Assembly: GCA_937888595.1 (NCBI GenBank)
Contig: CALARK010000001.1
Coordinates: 1 to 64,000, forward strand
Length of the DNA: 64,000 bases
Direction: 5' to 3'
DNA from: an uncultured Sterolibacteriaceae bacterium
GTDB taxonomy: Bacteria; Pseudomonadota; Gammaproteobacteria; Burkholderiales; Rhodocyclaceae
Position 1 is the first letter of the stretch, and every line of letters begins with the position of its first letter. Below the pieces are notes generated by a model, which was given only the letters and a program-made list of their open reading frames with translations, was not told the origin of the DNA and searched no databases. Positions 24,908 through 33,705 of this stretch are shown piece by piece. The position numbers were made by a program, and so were the translations under genes.

Positions 24908-25321
24908 ATGAACCCGATGACGCGTTATGACCCGCTCGACGACTTCTTCCGCGGCTTCTTCGTCCGCCCGGTCGAAATGGGCAAGGACATCGAGGCGCCG
25001 AACATCAGGATCGACGTCAGGGAGCAGGAGAAGGCCTACGTCGTCCATGCCGAGATGCCCGGCATCCGCAAGGAGGACATCCACGTCAGCATCGACGGCC
25101 CGGTCGTCTCGATCAGCGCCGAGCGCAAGGAAGAGAAGGACGTCAGGGAAGGCGAGCGCGTGCTGCGCATCGAACGCCATTTCGGCAAGGTGTCGCGCAG
25201 CTTCCAGCTCGGCCAGGACATCGACGACAACGCGGCTTCCGCGAAATTCACCGACGGGGTGCTGGAACTGACCCTGCCGAAGAAGGCCGCGACGCAGTCG
25301 AAGCGACTGGCCATCGACTGA
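24908..25321 (+). CDS. Hsp20/alpha-crystallin small heat-shock protein
   Basis: 137 residues. Alpha-crystallin domain about 36-130 (IRIDVREQEKAYVVHAEMPGI, EDIHVSIDG, FTDGVLELTLPKK). The C-terminal I-x-I oligomerisation motif is only weakly present (RLAID). ATP-independent holdase. Divergent from the ECF sigma gene with a 62-bp gap and a good ribosome-binding site (AAGGAGAA). Confidence 0.93.
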   Translation: MNPMTRYDPLDDFFRGFFVRPVEMGKDIEAPNIRIDVREQEKAYVVHAEMPGIRKEDIHVSIDGPVVSISAERKEEKDVREGERVLRIERHFGKVSRSFQLGQDIDDNAASAKFTDGVLELTLPKKAATQSKRLAID

Positions 25322-25339
25322 AGATCGACGGATCGGCAA

Positions 25340-25362
25340 AAAGTCGGTGCCGGCAGGACGGC
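25340..25362 (-). repeat. 23-bp dispersed repeat, copy 6 (between hsp20 and argB)
   Basis: 21 of 23 match (bases 8 and 15). Intergenic, 18 bp after the hsp20 stop and 38 bp before the argB ATG; a TAGAAT hexamer (possible -10 of argB) follows directly at 25365. Confidence 0.85.
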
Positions 25363-25400
25363 GGTAGAATTTCCGCCGTCCTTTCCTTCCTGCCGACGCC

Positions 25401-26315
25401 ATGACCCCCGAAACCCCCGAGACCCACGCCGCCACCGACACCCTGCCCGCCGCCACCAAGGCCAAGATCCTCGGCGAGGCGCTGCCCTACATCAAGCGCT
25501 TCTTCGACAAGACCATCGTCATCAAGTACGGCGGCAACGCCATGACCGACCCGAAGCTGCAGGACGGCTTCGCGCGCGACGTGGTGCTGCTCAAGCTGGT
25601 GGGCATGAATCCGGTGGTCGTCCATGGCGGCGGCCCGCAGATCGAAGACCTGCTCAAGCGCGTCGGCAAGCAGGGCACCTTCATCCAGGGCATGCGCGTC
25701 ACCGACGAAGAGACCATGGACATAGTCGAGATGGTGCTCGGCGGCCAGGTCAACAAGGAAATCGTCAACCTCATCAACCAGCACGGCGGCAAAGCCGTCG
25801 GCCTGACCGGCCAGGACGGCAACTTCATCCGCGCCAAGAAGTTGATGCTGCCGAACAAGGACAATCCCGACGAACTGATCGACATCGGTTCGGTCGGCGA
25901 GATCACCTCGATCGACCCCTCGCTGATCGCCTTCCTCGACACCGGTGACTTCATCCCGGTGATCGCACCGATCGGCGTCGGCCCCAGGGGCGAGACCTAC
26001 AACATCAACGCCGACGTCGTCGCCGGCAAGATCGCCGAAGTGCTCAACGCCGAAAAGCTGGTGCTGCTGACCAACACGCCCGGCGTGCTGAACAAGGCGG
26101 GCGAACTGCTGACCGGCGTGACGCCGAAGGAAATCGACGCGATGGTCGAGGACGGCACCCTCTCCGGCGGCATGCTGCCGAAGATCGGCTCGGCGCTCGA
26201 TGCGGCGCGCAGTGGCGTCAAAAGCGTGCACATCATCGACGGCCGCGTCGAACACGCCCTGCTGCTCGAAATCCTGACCGACCAGGGCGTCGGCACGCTG
26301 ATCAAATCGAAATGA
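25401..26315 (+). CDS. argB: acetylglutamate kinase
   Basis: Second step of arginine synthesis. 304 residues; KYGGNAM, VHGGGPQIEDLLKRVGK and GGMLPKIGSALDAARSGV are family signatures. The N-terminal helix before the kinase fold suggests the arginine-inhibited hexameric type. Overlaps the next gene by 4 bp. Confidence 0.97.
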   Translation: MTPETPETHAATDTLPAATKAKILGEALPYIKRFFDKTIVIKYGGNAMTDPKLQDGFARDVVLLKLVGMNPVVVHGGGPQIEDLLKRVGKQGTFIQGMRVTDEETMDIVEMVLGGQVNKEIVNLINQHGGKAVGLTGQDGNFIRAKKLMLPNKDNPDELIDIGSVGEITSIDPSLIAFLDTGDFIPVIAPIGVGPRGETYNINADVVAGKIAEVLNAEKLVLLTNTPGVLNKAGELLTGVTPKEIDAMVEDGTLSGGMLPKIGSALDAARSGVKSVHIIDGRVEHALLLEILTDQGVGTLIKSK

Positions 26316-26968
26316 CTTCACGTCGGGTTTGGCTGTTCGACCTCGACAACACGCTGCACGACGCCAACCCGCACATCTTCCCGGCCATGAGCCGGGCGAT
26401 GCTGGATTACGTGGCCGAAAAAGTCGGCGTCGGCGAGACGGCGGCCAAGGCCCTGCGCGATGAATACTGGCAGCGTTACGGCGCCACCATGACGGGACTG
26501 GTGCGCCACCACGGCGTCGATCCGCACGATTTCCTCGCCCGTACCCACGACTTCCTCGACGACCTGCCCCGCATGGTGGTGTTCGAACCGGCCCTGCGCC
26601 ACGCGCTCGAACGCCTGCCCGGCCGCAAGATCCTGTTTTCCAACGCGCCGCGGCACTACGTCGAGGCGATCCTCGATCACGTCGGCATCCGCCGCCTGTT
26701 CGACAGCATCTGGACCATCGAACGCTTGCGCCTGACACCCAAACCGCATCTCGCCGCCTTCCGCCGCTTGCTGCGCGACGAAAGACTGCAGGCGCAGCGC
26801 TGCATCTTCGTCGAGGACAGTGCCGCCAATCTGCGCGCAGCCAAGCAATTGGGCATGAAAACCGTGCTTGTTTCACCTGCGGTGCGAGCGCCCGCTTACG
26901 TCGATGTGCTCATAAAATCGGCGCTCGACCTGCCACGACTAGGACTCACTCAGGGACAACGAGGATGA
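26312..26968 (+). CDS. HAD-family pyrimidine 5'-nucleotidase
   Basis: 218 residues with HAD motifs FDLDNTLHDA (I), FSNAPRHYV (II), and KPHLAAFRRLL...FVEDSAANL (III/IV). Resembles Ssm1/YjjG-like pyrimidine 5'-nucleotidases, which commonly sit between argB and slmA in betaproteobacteria. Overlaps both neighbours by 4 bp. Confidence 0.88.
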   Translation: MTSRRVWLFDLDNTLHDANPHIFPAMSRAMLDYVAEKVGVGETAAKALRDEYWQRYGATMTGLVRHHGVDPHDFLARTHDFLDDLPRMVVFEPALRHALERLPGRKILFSNAPRHYVEAILDHVGIRRLFDSIWTIERLRLTPKPHLAAFRRLLRDERLQAQRCIFVEDSAANLRAAKQLGMKTVLVSPAVRAPAYVDVLIKSALDLPRLGLTQGQRG

Positions 26969-27537
26969 ACCAACCCGGCGAAAAGAAACTCCAGATCCTG
27001 CAGACCATCGCCACCATGCTGGAAAACCCGGCCGGCGAGAAGATCACCACCGCCGCGCTCGCGGCACGCCTCGATGTTTCCGAAGCCGCGCTCTACCGCC
27101 ATTTCCCGAGCAAGGCGCGCATGTTCGAGGGACTGATCGAGTTCATCGAGAACGCGATTCTCGGCGTCGTCGGCCAGATCGCCGCCGAGGAGGAAAGCGG
27201 CATGAGGCAGGTCGAACTGATGCTCGCCGCCGCGCTGCGCTTTGCGACCAAGAACCGCGGACTGGCGCGCGTCATGGTCGGCGACGCCCTCGTGCATGAA
27301 AATCCGCGCCTGCAGGCACGCATCAACCAGCTGTTTGAGCGGCTCGAAGCATCGCTAAAGCAGGCGCTGAAGATCGCCCAGGCGCAGGGCGCCCTGCCTG
27401 CCGACCGCGACTGCGCCATGCAGGCCGACCTGCTGATCTGCCACCTGCTCGGCCGCCTGCAGCGTTACGTCAAGAGCGGCTTCAAGGACGATCCCCTCGC
27501 CCTCTGGCCGACGCAGAAAACCCTACTGCTTGGCTAG
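26965..27537 (+). CDS. slmA: nucleoid occlusion factor SlmA (TetR family)
   Basis: 190 residues. N-terminal TetR-type helix-turn-helix (KITTAALAARLDVSEAALYRHFPSKARMFEGLIEFIE) and a C-terminal dimerisation domain of SlmA type (LLICHLLGRLQRYVKSGF). Binds DNA and inhibits FtsZ rings over the nucleoid. The last 15 bp overlap the convergent hemB; no terminator is seen between them. Confidence 0.93.
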   Translation: MNQPGEKKLQILQTIATMLENPAGEKITTAALAARLDVSEAALYRHFPSKARMFEGLIEFIENAILGVVGQIAAEEESGMRQVELMLAAALRFATKNRGLARVMVGDALVHENPRLQARINQLFERLEASLKQALKIAQAQGALPADRDCAMQADLLICHLLGRLQRYVKSGFKDDPLALWPTQKTLLLG

Positions 27538-28536
27538 CAGCTCGGCCGCTTCCATGGCGAAGTAAGTCAGGATGCCGTCGGCGCCGGCGCGCTTGAAGCA
27601 CAGCAGCGCTTCCATCATCACCGCGTCGTGGGCGAGCCAGCCGTTCTGCGCGGCGGCCTTCAGCATCGCGTACTCGCCGCTGACCTGATAGGCGTAGGTC
27701 GGCACGCCGAACGCGTCCTTCACACGGCGCACGATATCGAGGTAGGGCATGCCGGGCTTGACCATCACCATGTCCGCGCCTTCCTGCAGGTCGAGCGCGA
27801 CCTCGCGCAGCGCCTCGTCGGTATTGGCCGGATCCATCTGGTAGGTGTACTTGTTGCCCTTGCCGAGGTTGGCGGCTGAACCGACCGCATCGCGGAAGGG
27901 GCCGTAGAAGCTCGACGCATACTTTGCCGAATAGGCGAGGATGCGGGTATGGATGTGCTTGCGCCCGTCCAGCGCGGTACGGATCGCCCCGATGCGGCCG
28001 TCCATCATGTCGGAAGGTGCCACCACGTCCGCGCCCGCTTCGGCGTGGGTGAGCGCCTGCTTCACGAGGGCCTCGACGGTTTCGTCGTTCATCACGTAGC
28101 CGCTCGGGTCGGCGGGATCGATCAGGCCGTCCTGTCCGTGGCTGGTGTAGGGATCGAGGGCGATATCGGTAATGATGCCGAGTTCCGGCAGTTCCTTTTT
28201 CAGCTGGGCGACCACGGTCGGCACCAGGCCCTTCGGGTTCCAGGCTTCTTCGGCCCCCTGCGTCTTCTTGCTGGCGTCGACGACGGGAAACAGGGCGAGT
28301 GCGGGAATGCCGAGCTTCAGGGCCTTTTCCGCGACCGGCAGCAGGCGGTCGAGCGTCATGCGCTCGACGCCCGGCATCGAGGCGACCTTCTCGGTTTTGT
28401 TCTGTCCCTCCAGCACGAATACCGGATAGATGAAATCGGCCGCCGTCAGCACGCTCTCACGCATCAGCCGGCGGGAAAAATCGTCGCGCCGCATGCGACG
28501 CATCCGCGAACCCGGAAATACACCTTTTATAATCAT
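27523..28536 (-). CDS. hemB: porphobilinogen synthase (delta-aminolevulinate dehydratase)
   Basis: Condenses two 5-aminolevulinates to porphobilinogen. 337 residues from MIIKGVFPGSRMRRMR; a GAGG ribosome-binding site lies ~10 bp before this ATG. Catalytic lysines are in AYSAKYASSFYGPFRDA and MVKPGMPYLD. Follows engB on the same strand by ~40 bp. Confidence 0.97.
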   Translation of the reverse strand: MIIKGVFPGSRMRRMRRDDFSRRLMRESVLTAADFIYPVFVLEGQNKTEKVASMPGVERMTLDRLLPVAEKALKLGIPALALFPVVDASKKTQGAEEAWNPKGLVPTVVAQLKKELPELGIITDIALDPYTSHGQDGLIDPADPSGYVMNDETVEALVKQALTHAEAGADVVAPSDMMDGRIGAIRTALDGRKHIHTRILAYSAKYASSFYGPFRDAVGSAANLGKGNKYTYQMDPANTDEALREVALDLQEGADMVMVKPGMPYLDIVRRVKDAFGVPTYAYQVSGEYAMLKAAAQNGWLAHDAVMMEALLCFKRAGADGILTYFAMEAAELLAKQ

Positions 28537-28576
28537 GGTCTTATGCCTCAAAAAATTACTTGAACTTTTTACTCCG

Positions 28577-29320
28577 CTACCTATCATAGTCTTCGGAGGG
28601 TGACGAATCCTCCCCCGCTTTTCCTCCCTGAGCGGGTACCTCGGTGATCATCGAGGTATTCGGGCTCCCGGCTTTCTCCCCTTTGGCCGGGAGCCCATTC
28701 TCTTCTTCGTCCGCAGCGACGCCCAGCCATTTCCCGACCACCCGCTCGACCTCGTCGACACCGGTCTTCTTCAGGCTGGAAAACAGCTGCAAGCTCATCG
28801 AAACACCCGGAAAGTCGGTACTGGCAAGACGGCGGGCGGCCGCCAGCGTTTTCGCCTGCTCCTGGCGCGTCAGCTTGTCGGCCTTCGTCAGCAGGCAATG
28901 GATCGGTTTGCCGCCCGCACCGAACCACTGGATCATCTGGCGATCGAGCTCGGTGAATGGGCGGCGCGCATCCATGATCAGCACCAGCCCGAGCAGCGCC
29001 GTGCGTCGCGTCAGGTAGTGTTCGAGCAATCCCTGCCACTGCCGGCGCACCGCCTCGGGCACATCGGCATAACCGTAGCCCGGCAGGTCGACGAGGGCCG
29101 CCCCGTTGCGCAGGCGGAACAGGTTGATGAGTTGGGTGCGGCCGGGCGTCTTCGATACGTAGGCCAGCCGCGTATGGGCGGCCAGGGTATTGATGGCCGA
29201 GGATTTGCCCGCATTCGAGCGTCCGGCGAAGGCGATTTCCCCGCCGCCGGCCTGCGGCAGCGTCATCGGATCGGCGACGGAAATTTCGAAAGAGGCGTGA
29301 CGGAACAAGGAAGTGGACAT
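28577..29320 (-). CDS. engB: ribosome biogenesis GTPase YsxC/EngB
   Basis: Essential GTPase in large-subunit assembly. About 247 residues from MSTSLFRHASFEISVADP; G1 GRSNAGKSSAIN, G3 DLPGYGYA, G4 TKADKL are present. It is ~45 residues longer than usual: the C-terminal tail from about residue 207 (EENGLPAKGEKAG to SPSEDYDR) is low-complexity and is encoded by a series of DNA hairpins (28614-28696). A diverged repeat copy encodes RLASTDFP near residues 163-170. Confidence 0.93.
   Translation of the reverse strand: MSTSLFRHASFEISVADPMTLPQAGGGEIAFAGRSNAGKSSAINTLAAHTRLAYVSKTPGRTQLINLFRLRNGAALVDLPGYGYADVPEAVRRQWQGLLEHYLTRRTALLGLVLIMDARRPFTELDRQMIQWFGAGGKPIHCLLTKADKLTRQEQAKTLAAARRLASTDFPGVSMSLQLFSSLKKTGVDEVERVVGKWLGVAADEEENGLPAKGEKAGSPNTSMITEVPAQGGKAGEDSSPSEDYDR
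28614..28696. repeat. three consecutive hairpins (REP-like) in the 3' end of engB
   Basis: Stems: CCCGC (28614-28618)/GCGGG (28632-28636); TACCTCG (28637-28643)/CGAGGTA (28652-28658); GGGCTCCCGGC (28662-28672)/GCCGGGAGCCC (28686-28696), the last a perfect 11-bp stem. The first and third loops share a TTTTC/TTTCTCCC-like content. They encode the unusual EngB tail, as if a palindromic element had been captured by the reading frame. Confidence 0.6.
28811..28833 (-). repeat. 23-bp dispersed repeat, copy 7 (diverged, in engB)
   Basis: 18 of 23 match; both ends (GCCGTC and ACTTT with adjoining G/C) are intact and the differences are inside. Sense direction, read in the second frame as RLASTDF. The weakest of the accepted copies. 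Confidence 0.5.
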
Positions 29321-29360
29321 GGAAACGGACCCGACGCGGAGCGCCAACATCAATACAAGC

Positions 29361-29371
29361 TGATATAGAAT
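29361..29371 (+). promoter_or_regulatory. putative extended -10 promoter of the cytochrome c gene
   Basis: TGATATAGA(AT) is a TGnTATAGA extended -10 element, about 55 bp before the cytochrome c start and in the divergent engB/cytochrome gap. No good -35 is visible, as allowed for extended -10 promoters. Confidence 0.4.
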
Positions 29372-29423
29372 AGCGCGTTAGTCAATTTCGCTGTTCTCCG
29401 TGCCGCTATTCCAGGAGTCCCAG

Positions 29424-30080
29424 ATGATCCGTTTTTCGTTCGTCTCGATGTTTTCGGTTGCCGCCTTCGCCATGGCCTCCACGGCCATCGCCAATGAGGA
29501 AGGCAAGCCTGCCGTCTATCATGGCGACGCCGCCAAGGGCAAGGAAATCGCCTCCACCGTCTGCATCGCCTGCCATGGCGAGGACGGCAACAGCCCGTCC
29601 TCGGCCAACCCGAAAATCGCCGGCCAGCACGCCACCTACCTGTTCAAGCAGATGAAGAACTTCAAGGCGGATGCCGAGGGCAAGTCCGAGCGCGTCAATG
29701 CGATCATGAACGGCATGATCGCGCCCTACACGGAAGAGCAGATGAAGGACCTGGCGGCCTGGTTCTCATCCCAGAAGCAGAACGGCGGTGAAATGAAGAG
29801 CCGCGACACCCTCGCCCTCGGCCAGAAGCTTTGGCGTGCCGGCGATGCCAGCAAGGGCCTGCCGGCCTGTGCAGCATGCCACGGCCCGACTGGTGCCGGC
29901 CTGCCGGCCCAGTATCCGCGCCTTGCCGGCCAGTTCGCCGAGTACACCGAAGCCCAGCTCAAGGCCTTCCGGGTCAGCGAGCGTGCCAATGACCCGAACC
30001 GGATGATGCAGATGGTCGCCGTCAAGATGACGGACGCCGAAATCCGCGCGGTCTCCGACTACATCGCCGGGCTGCATTGA
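29424..30080 (+). CDS. c4-type dihaem cytochrome c
   Basis: 218 residues from MIRFSFVSM (AGGAG ribosome-binding site at 29413); signal peptide ending near STAIAN. Two class I haem domains, CIACH (~C45) and CAACH (~C152), with distal Met candidates in the AIMNGMIAPYT and NRMMQMVAVKM regions. Periplasmic electron carrier, presumably to a terminal oxidase. engB-cytochrome c4 linkage is widespread in beta- and gammaproteobacteria. Ends in a clear terminator. Confidence 0.92.
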   Translation: MIRFSFVSMFSVAAFAMASTAIANEEGKPAVYHGDAAKGKEIASTVCIACHGEDGNSPSSANPKIAGQHATYLFKQMKNFKADAEGKSERVNAIMNGMIAPYTEEQMKDLAAWFSSQKQNGGEMKSRDTLALGQKLWRAGDASKGLPACAACHGPTGAGLPAQYPRLAGQFAEYTEAQLKAFRVSERANDPNRMMQMVAVKMTDAEIRAVSDYIAGLH

Positions 30081-30111
30081 ACGCAGCACGCACGCGCATG
30101 TGCCTGAGAAG

Positions 30112-30142
30112 GGGTGGCTCCATGCCACCCTTTTTCTTTTTC
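30112..30142 (+). terminator. rho-independent terminator after cytochrome c4
   Basis: GGGTGGC (30112-30118) pairs with GCCACCC (30124-30130) around TCCAT, followed by T5-C-T5. 31 bp after the cytochrome stop, just before the sensor kinase gene. Confidence 0.88.
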
Positions 30143-30162
30143 CGGGTGGAGGGCCGGCGTCG

Positions 30163-32070
30163 ATGAAGCCGCTCGGGATTCGCCATCGCATCCTGCTCGC
30201 CGCCCTGGCACCGGCCGCCCTGGTCTCGTTCCTCGTTTCCGGCATCCTGCTCGCCGGGCAGCTCGAACAGGCGGAAATCGACCAGCACCGACGACTGCAG
30301 GCGGTAGCCCGTCAGATCGCCTCGGGCGCGGAGTACAACATCTTCGTCGGCAACACCTCCGGCCTGCAGGCGCAACTGGAATCGGCGACGAAGGAACCTG
30401 ACGTCGTCGCCGCCGCGATTCTCGATCCGCACGGCACAGTACTCGCCAGCACCGTGCCGATCCAGGATCTGCCCATGGAGGGACAGATCCAGGCCGGTTT
30501 CGAACCGCCCGCCTTTTCCGAGCAGCTGCGACACTGGCACAGCATCGCGATTCAGGCGAGCAGCTTCAACGATCAGGACCTGTTTTCCTTACCGGCATCC
30601 CCCTCGGCACCGCCGCTCGGCCAGCTGCTGCTGCAGATCTCGAACGAGTCGCTGCGCGGTGAAATGCGCCGCCTGCTCCTGACCGCCGGAACCACCTCCC
30701 TGCTGATGCTGCTGTTCGGCATCCTGCTCGCGATGGCGCTGTCGCGCGACCTGATCCGCCTGCTCTTGCGCATCCGCCAGGTCGTCGATCAGGTCGGCCA
30801 CGGCATCGGCGGCGAACGCGTCGACGCCGCGGGCAATGACGAACTCGGCCTGCTGGCCCAGGGGATCAACCGGATGGCGGATCGCGTCGAAATGACCCAG
30901 GCCGACCTCGCGGCCCAGGTGGGGCAGGCGACCGTCGCGTTGCGCAAGGAAAAGGAGGAGGCCGAGCAGGCCGCACGTGCGCGCAGCCGCTTCTTCGCCG
31001 CGGCCAGCCACGATCTCCGCCAGCCGGCCCAGGCGCTCGGCCTGTTCGTCGCCCGTCTCGAACGCGATGCGCGCCGCAGCTCGCTGCTGCCCCGCGTACG
31101 GCAGCTCGCACAATCGGTTCGCACCCTGCAGGGGCTGCTCGACACCCTGCTCGACTATTCGCGCTTGTCCGGACAGGTCTATCGCACCGATATCCGTCCG
31201 GTACGGGCCTCGGCGGTGATCGCCGCGATCCATACCGAATACATGGCTGCCGCCGCGGACAGTCGGCTCGAATTGCGGCGGCATGTCGCGGACTGCTGGC
31301 TGATGACGGATGCCGCCCTGCTGCACCGCATCCTCCTCAACCTTGTCAGCAACGCGATCCGCCACACCCGCGAGGGCGGCGTGCTGCTCGCCTGCCGCCG
31401 CGGAACGACCCATGCACGCATCGAGGTCTGGGACACCGGGCCGGGGATTCCGCCCGAACAGCAGGACGCCGTGTTCGAGGAGCTGGTGCAGCTCGACAAT
31501 CCCGAACGCGATGCCAGCAAGGGGCTGGGGCTGGGGCTGGCCATCGTGCGCCGGACGGCGGCACTGCTGGGCCACCCGGTCGGCCTGCGTTCGCGCCCCG
31601 GTCACGGGTCCTGCTTTTCAATCACGATCCCGCTGGCAGAGGCACCGGTGGATCGGCACCCTCACGAAGGTACGGCCGGAAACGAAATCCTGATCTGCGG
31701 CAAGGCCGGGCGGACGCAGGTCGAACTGATCCAGCTGATCGAAAGCTGGGGCCACATGACGCGCTTCGCCCCCACCGTCAATGATGCGATCAGCGGGTTC
31801 GGCATCGCCGGCATCCCGGCGCTCGTGATCCGCGAAACCGACGACGAACTGTCCGATACCCTCGACATGCTGGATGTCATCGATCATGCCGCCGGCCAGC
31901 CCTTGCCCGCGTTGCTGATCCACCCGGGGCCCGCACCGGCCGCCGAGTTGCGCCAACCGCGGCGCCGGCTGCTGGCACGGCCCTTCCGCCCGGCCCGGCT
32001 GCGCGCCCTGATCGACCACCTGCTCGGCCCGGCGGAGGATGACGTGGACAACCGGGAAGAAGGCGCATAG
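30163..32070 (+). CDS. membrane sensor histidine kinase with degenerate C-terminal receiver
   Basis: About 635 residues from MKPLGIRHRILL. Two transmembrane helices (about 8-30 and 170-195) enclose a periplasmic sensor region; HAMP follows, then a HisKA domain with phospho-acceptor His in FFAAASHDLRQPAQALGLF, and an ATPase domain with N (LLNLVSNAIRH), G1 (WDTGPGIP) and G2 (GLGLGLAIVRR). Residues ~500-635 look like a receiver fold, but the acidic pocket reads ICGKAG, the phosphoryl-Asp position is not an evident D, and the usual KPF reads ARPF, so it is probably a pseudo-receiver. No response regulator gene is adjacent. The upstream ATG at 30100 is inside the terminator region and rejected. 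Confidence 0.85.
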   Translation: MKPLGIRHRILLAALAPAALVSFLVSGILLAGQLEQAEIDQHRRLQAVARQIASGAEYNIFVGNTSGLQAQLESATKEPDVVAAAILDPHGTVLASTVPIQDLPMEGQIQAGFEPPAFSEQLRHWHSIAIQASSFNDQDLFSLPASPSAPPLGQLLLQISNESLRGEMRRLLLTAGTTSLLMLLFGILLAMALSRDLIRLLLRIRQVVDQVGHGIGGERVDAAGNDELGLLAQGINRMADRVEMTQADLAAQVGQATVALRKEKEEAEQAARARSRFFAAASHDLRQPAQALGLFVARLERDARRSSLLPRVRQLAQSVRTLQGLLDTLLDYSRLSGQVYRTDIRPVRASAVIAAIHTEYMAAAADSRLELRRHVADCWLMTDAALLHRILLNLVSNAIRHTREGGVLLACRRGTTHARIEVWDTGPGIPPEQQDAVFEELVQLDNPERDASKGLGLGLAIVRRTAALLGHPVGLRSRPGHGSCFSITIPLAEAPVDRHPHEGTAGNEILICGKAGRTQVELIQLIESWGHMTRFAPTVNDAISGFGIAGIPALVIRETDDELSDTLDMLDVIDHAAGQPLPALLIHPGPAPAAELRQPRRRLLARPFRPARLRALIDHLLGPAEDDVDNREEGA

Positions 32071-32128
32071 CGAACTTCTTCCGCTTCGAAACGTCGTAAG
32101 GATTGCACGCCTGCCGCGACCCATCGAC

Positions 32129-33043
32129 ATGAACACACCCAAACCCTCCGAAATCACGCCGCCCGGGCTCTACGCCCGCCGCCGCGAATTCCTCAGGACC
32201 TCCATCGGTGCGGGCCTCGCCGCCGTCCTGCCGGCGCCGACTTTTGCCGGCATCGGTACGGGAGCGCACAAGAGCGTCTTTTCGACCGACGAGGCGCAGA
32301 CGCCGCTCAAGCATGTCAGCGGCTACTGCAACTACTACGAGTTCGGCACCGGCAAGGAAGACCCGGCCGAAAACGCCCACCGGCTGCAGACCCGGCCCTG
32401 GCAGCTGACGATCGACGGACTCGTCAGGAAGCCGGTGACGCTCGGCATCGACGACATCCTCAAGCTCGCCCCGCTCGAGGAACGCATCTACCGCCTGCGC
32501 TGCGTCGAGGGATGGAGCATGGTGATTCCCTGGCTCGGCTTTCCGCTCGACGTGCTGTTGAAGCAGGCCGAGCCGCTCGGCAGCGCGAAATACGTCGAGT
32601 TCGTCACCGCCCTGCAGCCGGACAACATGCCGGGAACGCGCAGCCGCGTGCTGAACTGGCCCTACCGCGAAGGCCTGCGCCTCGACGAGGCCCGCCACCC
32701 GCTGACGCTGCTCGCCGTCGGGCTCTACGGCGATGCGCTGCCGAAGCAGAACGGCGCCCCGCTGCGCATCGTCGTACCCTGGAAATACGGCTTCAAGAGT
32801 GCGAAGTCGATCGTGGCGATCCGCTTCCTCGAGCACGAGCCGCAGAGCTCGTGGATGGAGGCCAACCCGCGCGAATACGGCTTCTACTCGAACGTCAATC
32901 CGGAGGTCTCGCATCCGCGCTGGAGCCAGGCGACCGAGCGCCGCATCGGCGAATTCCGCAAGCGCCAGACGCTGATGTTCAACGGCTACGGCGAACAGGT
33001 CGCCTCGCTGTATGCCGGCATGGATCTGCGCAAGTTCTACTGA
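32129..33043 (+). CDS. msrP: protein-methionine-sulfoxide reductase, molybdopterin subunit MsrP
   Basis: 304 residues; periplasmic molybdoenzyme that repairs oxidised methionines. Tat signal with RRREFLRTSIGAGLAAVLPAPTF; the last eight residues of that stretch (about 32-39) come from a repeat copy lying exactly at the signal-peptide end. The Mo-ligating cysteine is in YRLRCVEGWSMVIPWLG. Start MNTPKPSEI at 32129; a longer frame runs back into the kinase gene. Its stop overlaps msrQ (TGATG). Confidence 0.95.
   Translation: MNTPKPSEITPPGLYARRREFLRTSIGAGLAAVLPAPTFAGIGTGAHKSVFSTDEAQTPLKHVSGYCNYYEFGTGKEDPAENAHRLQTRPWQLTIDGLVRKPVTLGIDDILKLAPLEERIYRLRCVEGWSMVIPWLGFPLDVLLKQAEPLGSAKYVEFVTALQPDNMPGTRSRVLNWPYREGLRLDEARHPLTLLAVGLYGDALPKQNGAPLRIVVPWKYGFKSAKSIVAIRFLEHEPQSSWMEANPREYGFYSNVNPEVSHPRWSQATERRIGEFRKRQTLMFNGYGEQVASLYAGMDLRKFY
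32222..32244 (+). repeat. 23-bp dispersed repeat, copy 8 (in msrP signal peptide)
   Basis: 22 of 23 match (base 8 T for C). Sense direction; encodes AVLPAPTF at the C-terminal end of the Tat signal. Confidence 0.9.
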
Positions 33044-33705
33044 TGCCCATGCGTTACGTTCCCGTGGCCCTGCTGAAGACCGCGGTCTTCCTCCTCTCGC
33101 TGCTGCCGCTGACCTGGTACGGCTGGGGTGCCTGGCACGACACGCTCGGGGCGAACCCGATCGAGGCGGTGACGCGCGGCTTCGGTACCTGGACGCTCAA
33201 CTTCCTGCTGATCACGCTCGCCGTCACGCCGCTGCGCAAGCTCACCGGCTTGAACCTGCTCATCCGCCTGCGCCGCATGCTCGGTTTGTTCACGTTCTTC
33301 TACGCCACGCTGCATCTGACCAGCTACCTGTGGTTCGACCAGTTCTTCGACTGGGGCGAAATCGCGCAGGACATCCTCAAGCGGCCCTTCATCACCGTCG
33401 GCATGGCGGCCTTCGTGCTGCTCGTGCCGCTCGCGGCCACGTCGCACAACGCGGCGATCCGCCGCCTCGGCGGGCGGCGCTGGCAGGCGCTGCACCGCAC
33501 CGTCTACGCCATCGGCATCCTCGCCGTGCTGCACTACAGCTGGCTGGTCAAGGCCGACCAGTCGCAGCCACTGCTCTACGGCGGCATCCTGTTCGTGCTG
33601 CTCGGCCTGCGTGCCTGGTGGCGCGAGGTGGAGCGCCGCGAACAGCTCGCCGGCAAATACGCGCCGCGGCTGAAGCGGATCATTCCGATCCTGCCGCGTC
33701 GTTGA
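33043..33705 (+). CDS. msrQ: haem-binding membrane subunit MsrQ
   Basis: 220 residues, six hydrophobic helices, ferric-reductase-like haem protein that passes electrons from the quinone pool to MsrP. Conserved histidines appear in FYATLHLTSYLW, LAATSHNAAIRR, and LHRTVYAIGILAVLHYSW. Coupled to msrP by TGATG overlap. Its last 26 bp overlap a convergent small gene. Confidence 0.95.
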   Translation: MPMRYVPVALLKTAVFLLSLLPLTWYGWGAWHDTLGANPIEAVTRGFGTWTLNFLLITLAVTPLRKLTGLNLLIRLRRMLGLFTFFYATLHLTSYLWFDQFFDWGEIAQDILKRPFITVGMAAFVLLVPLAATSHNAAIRRLGGRRWQALHRTVYAIGILAVLHYSWLVKADQSQPLLYGGILFVLLGLRAWWREVERREQLAGKYAPRLKRIIPILPRR

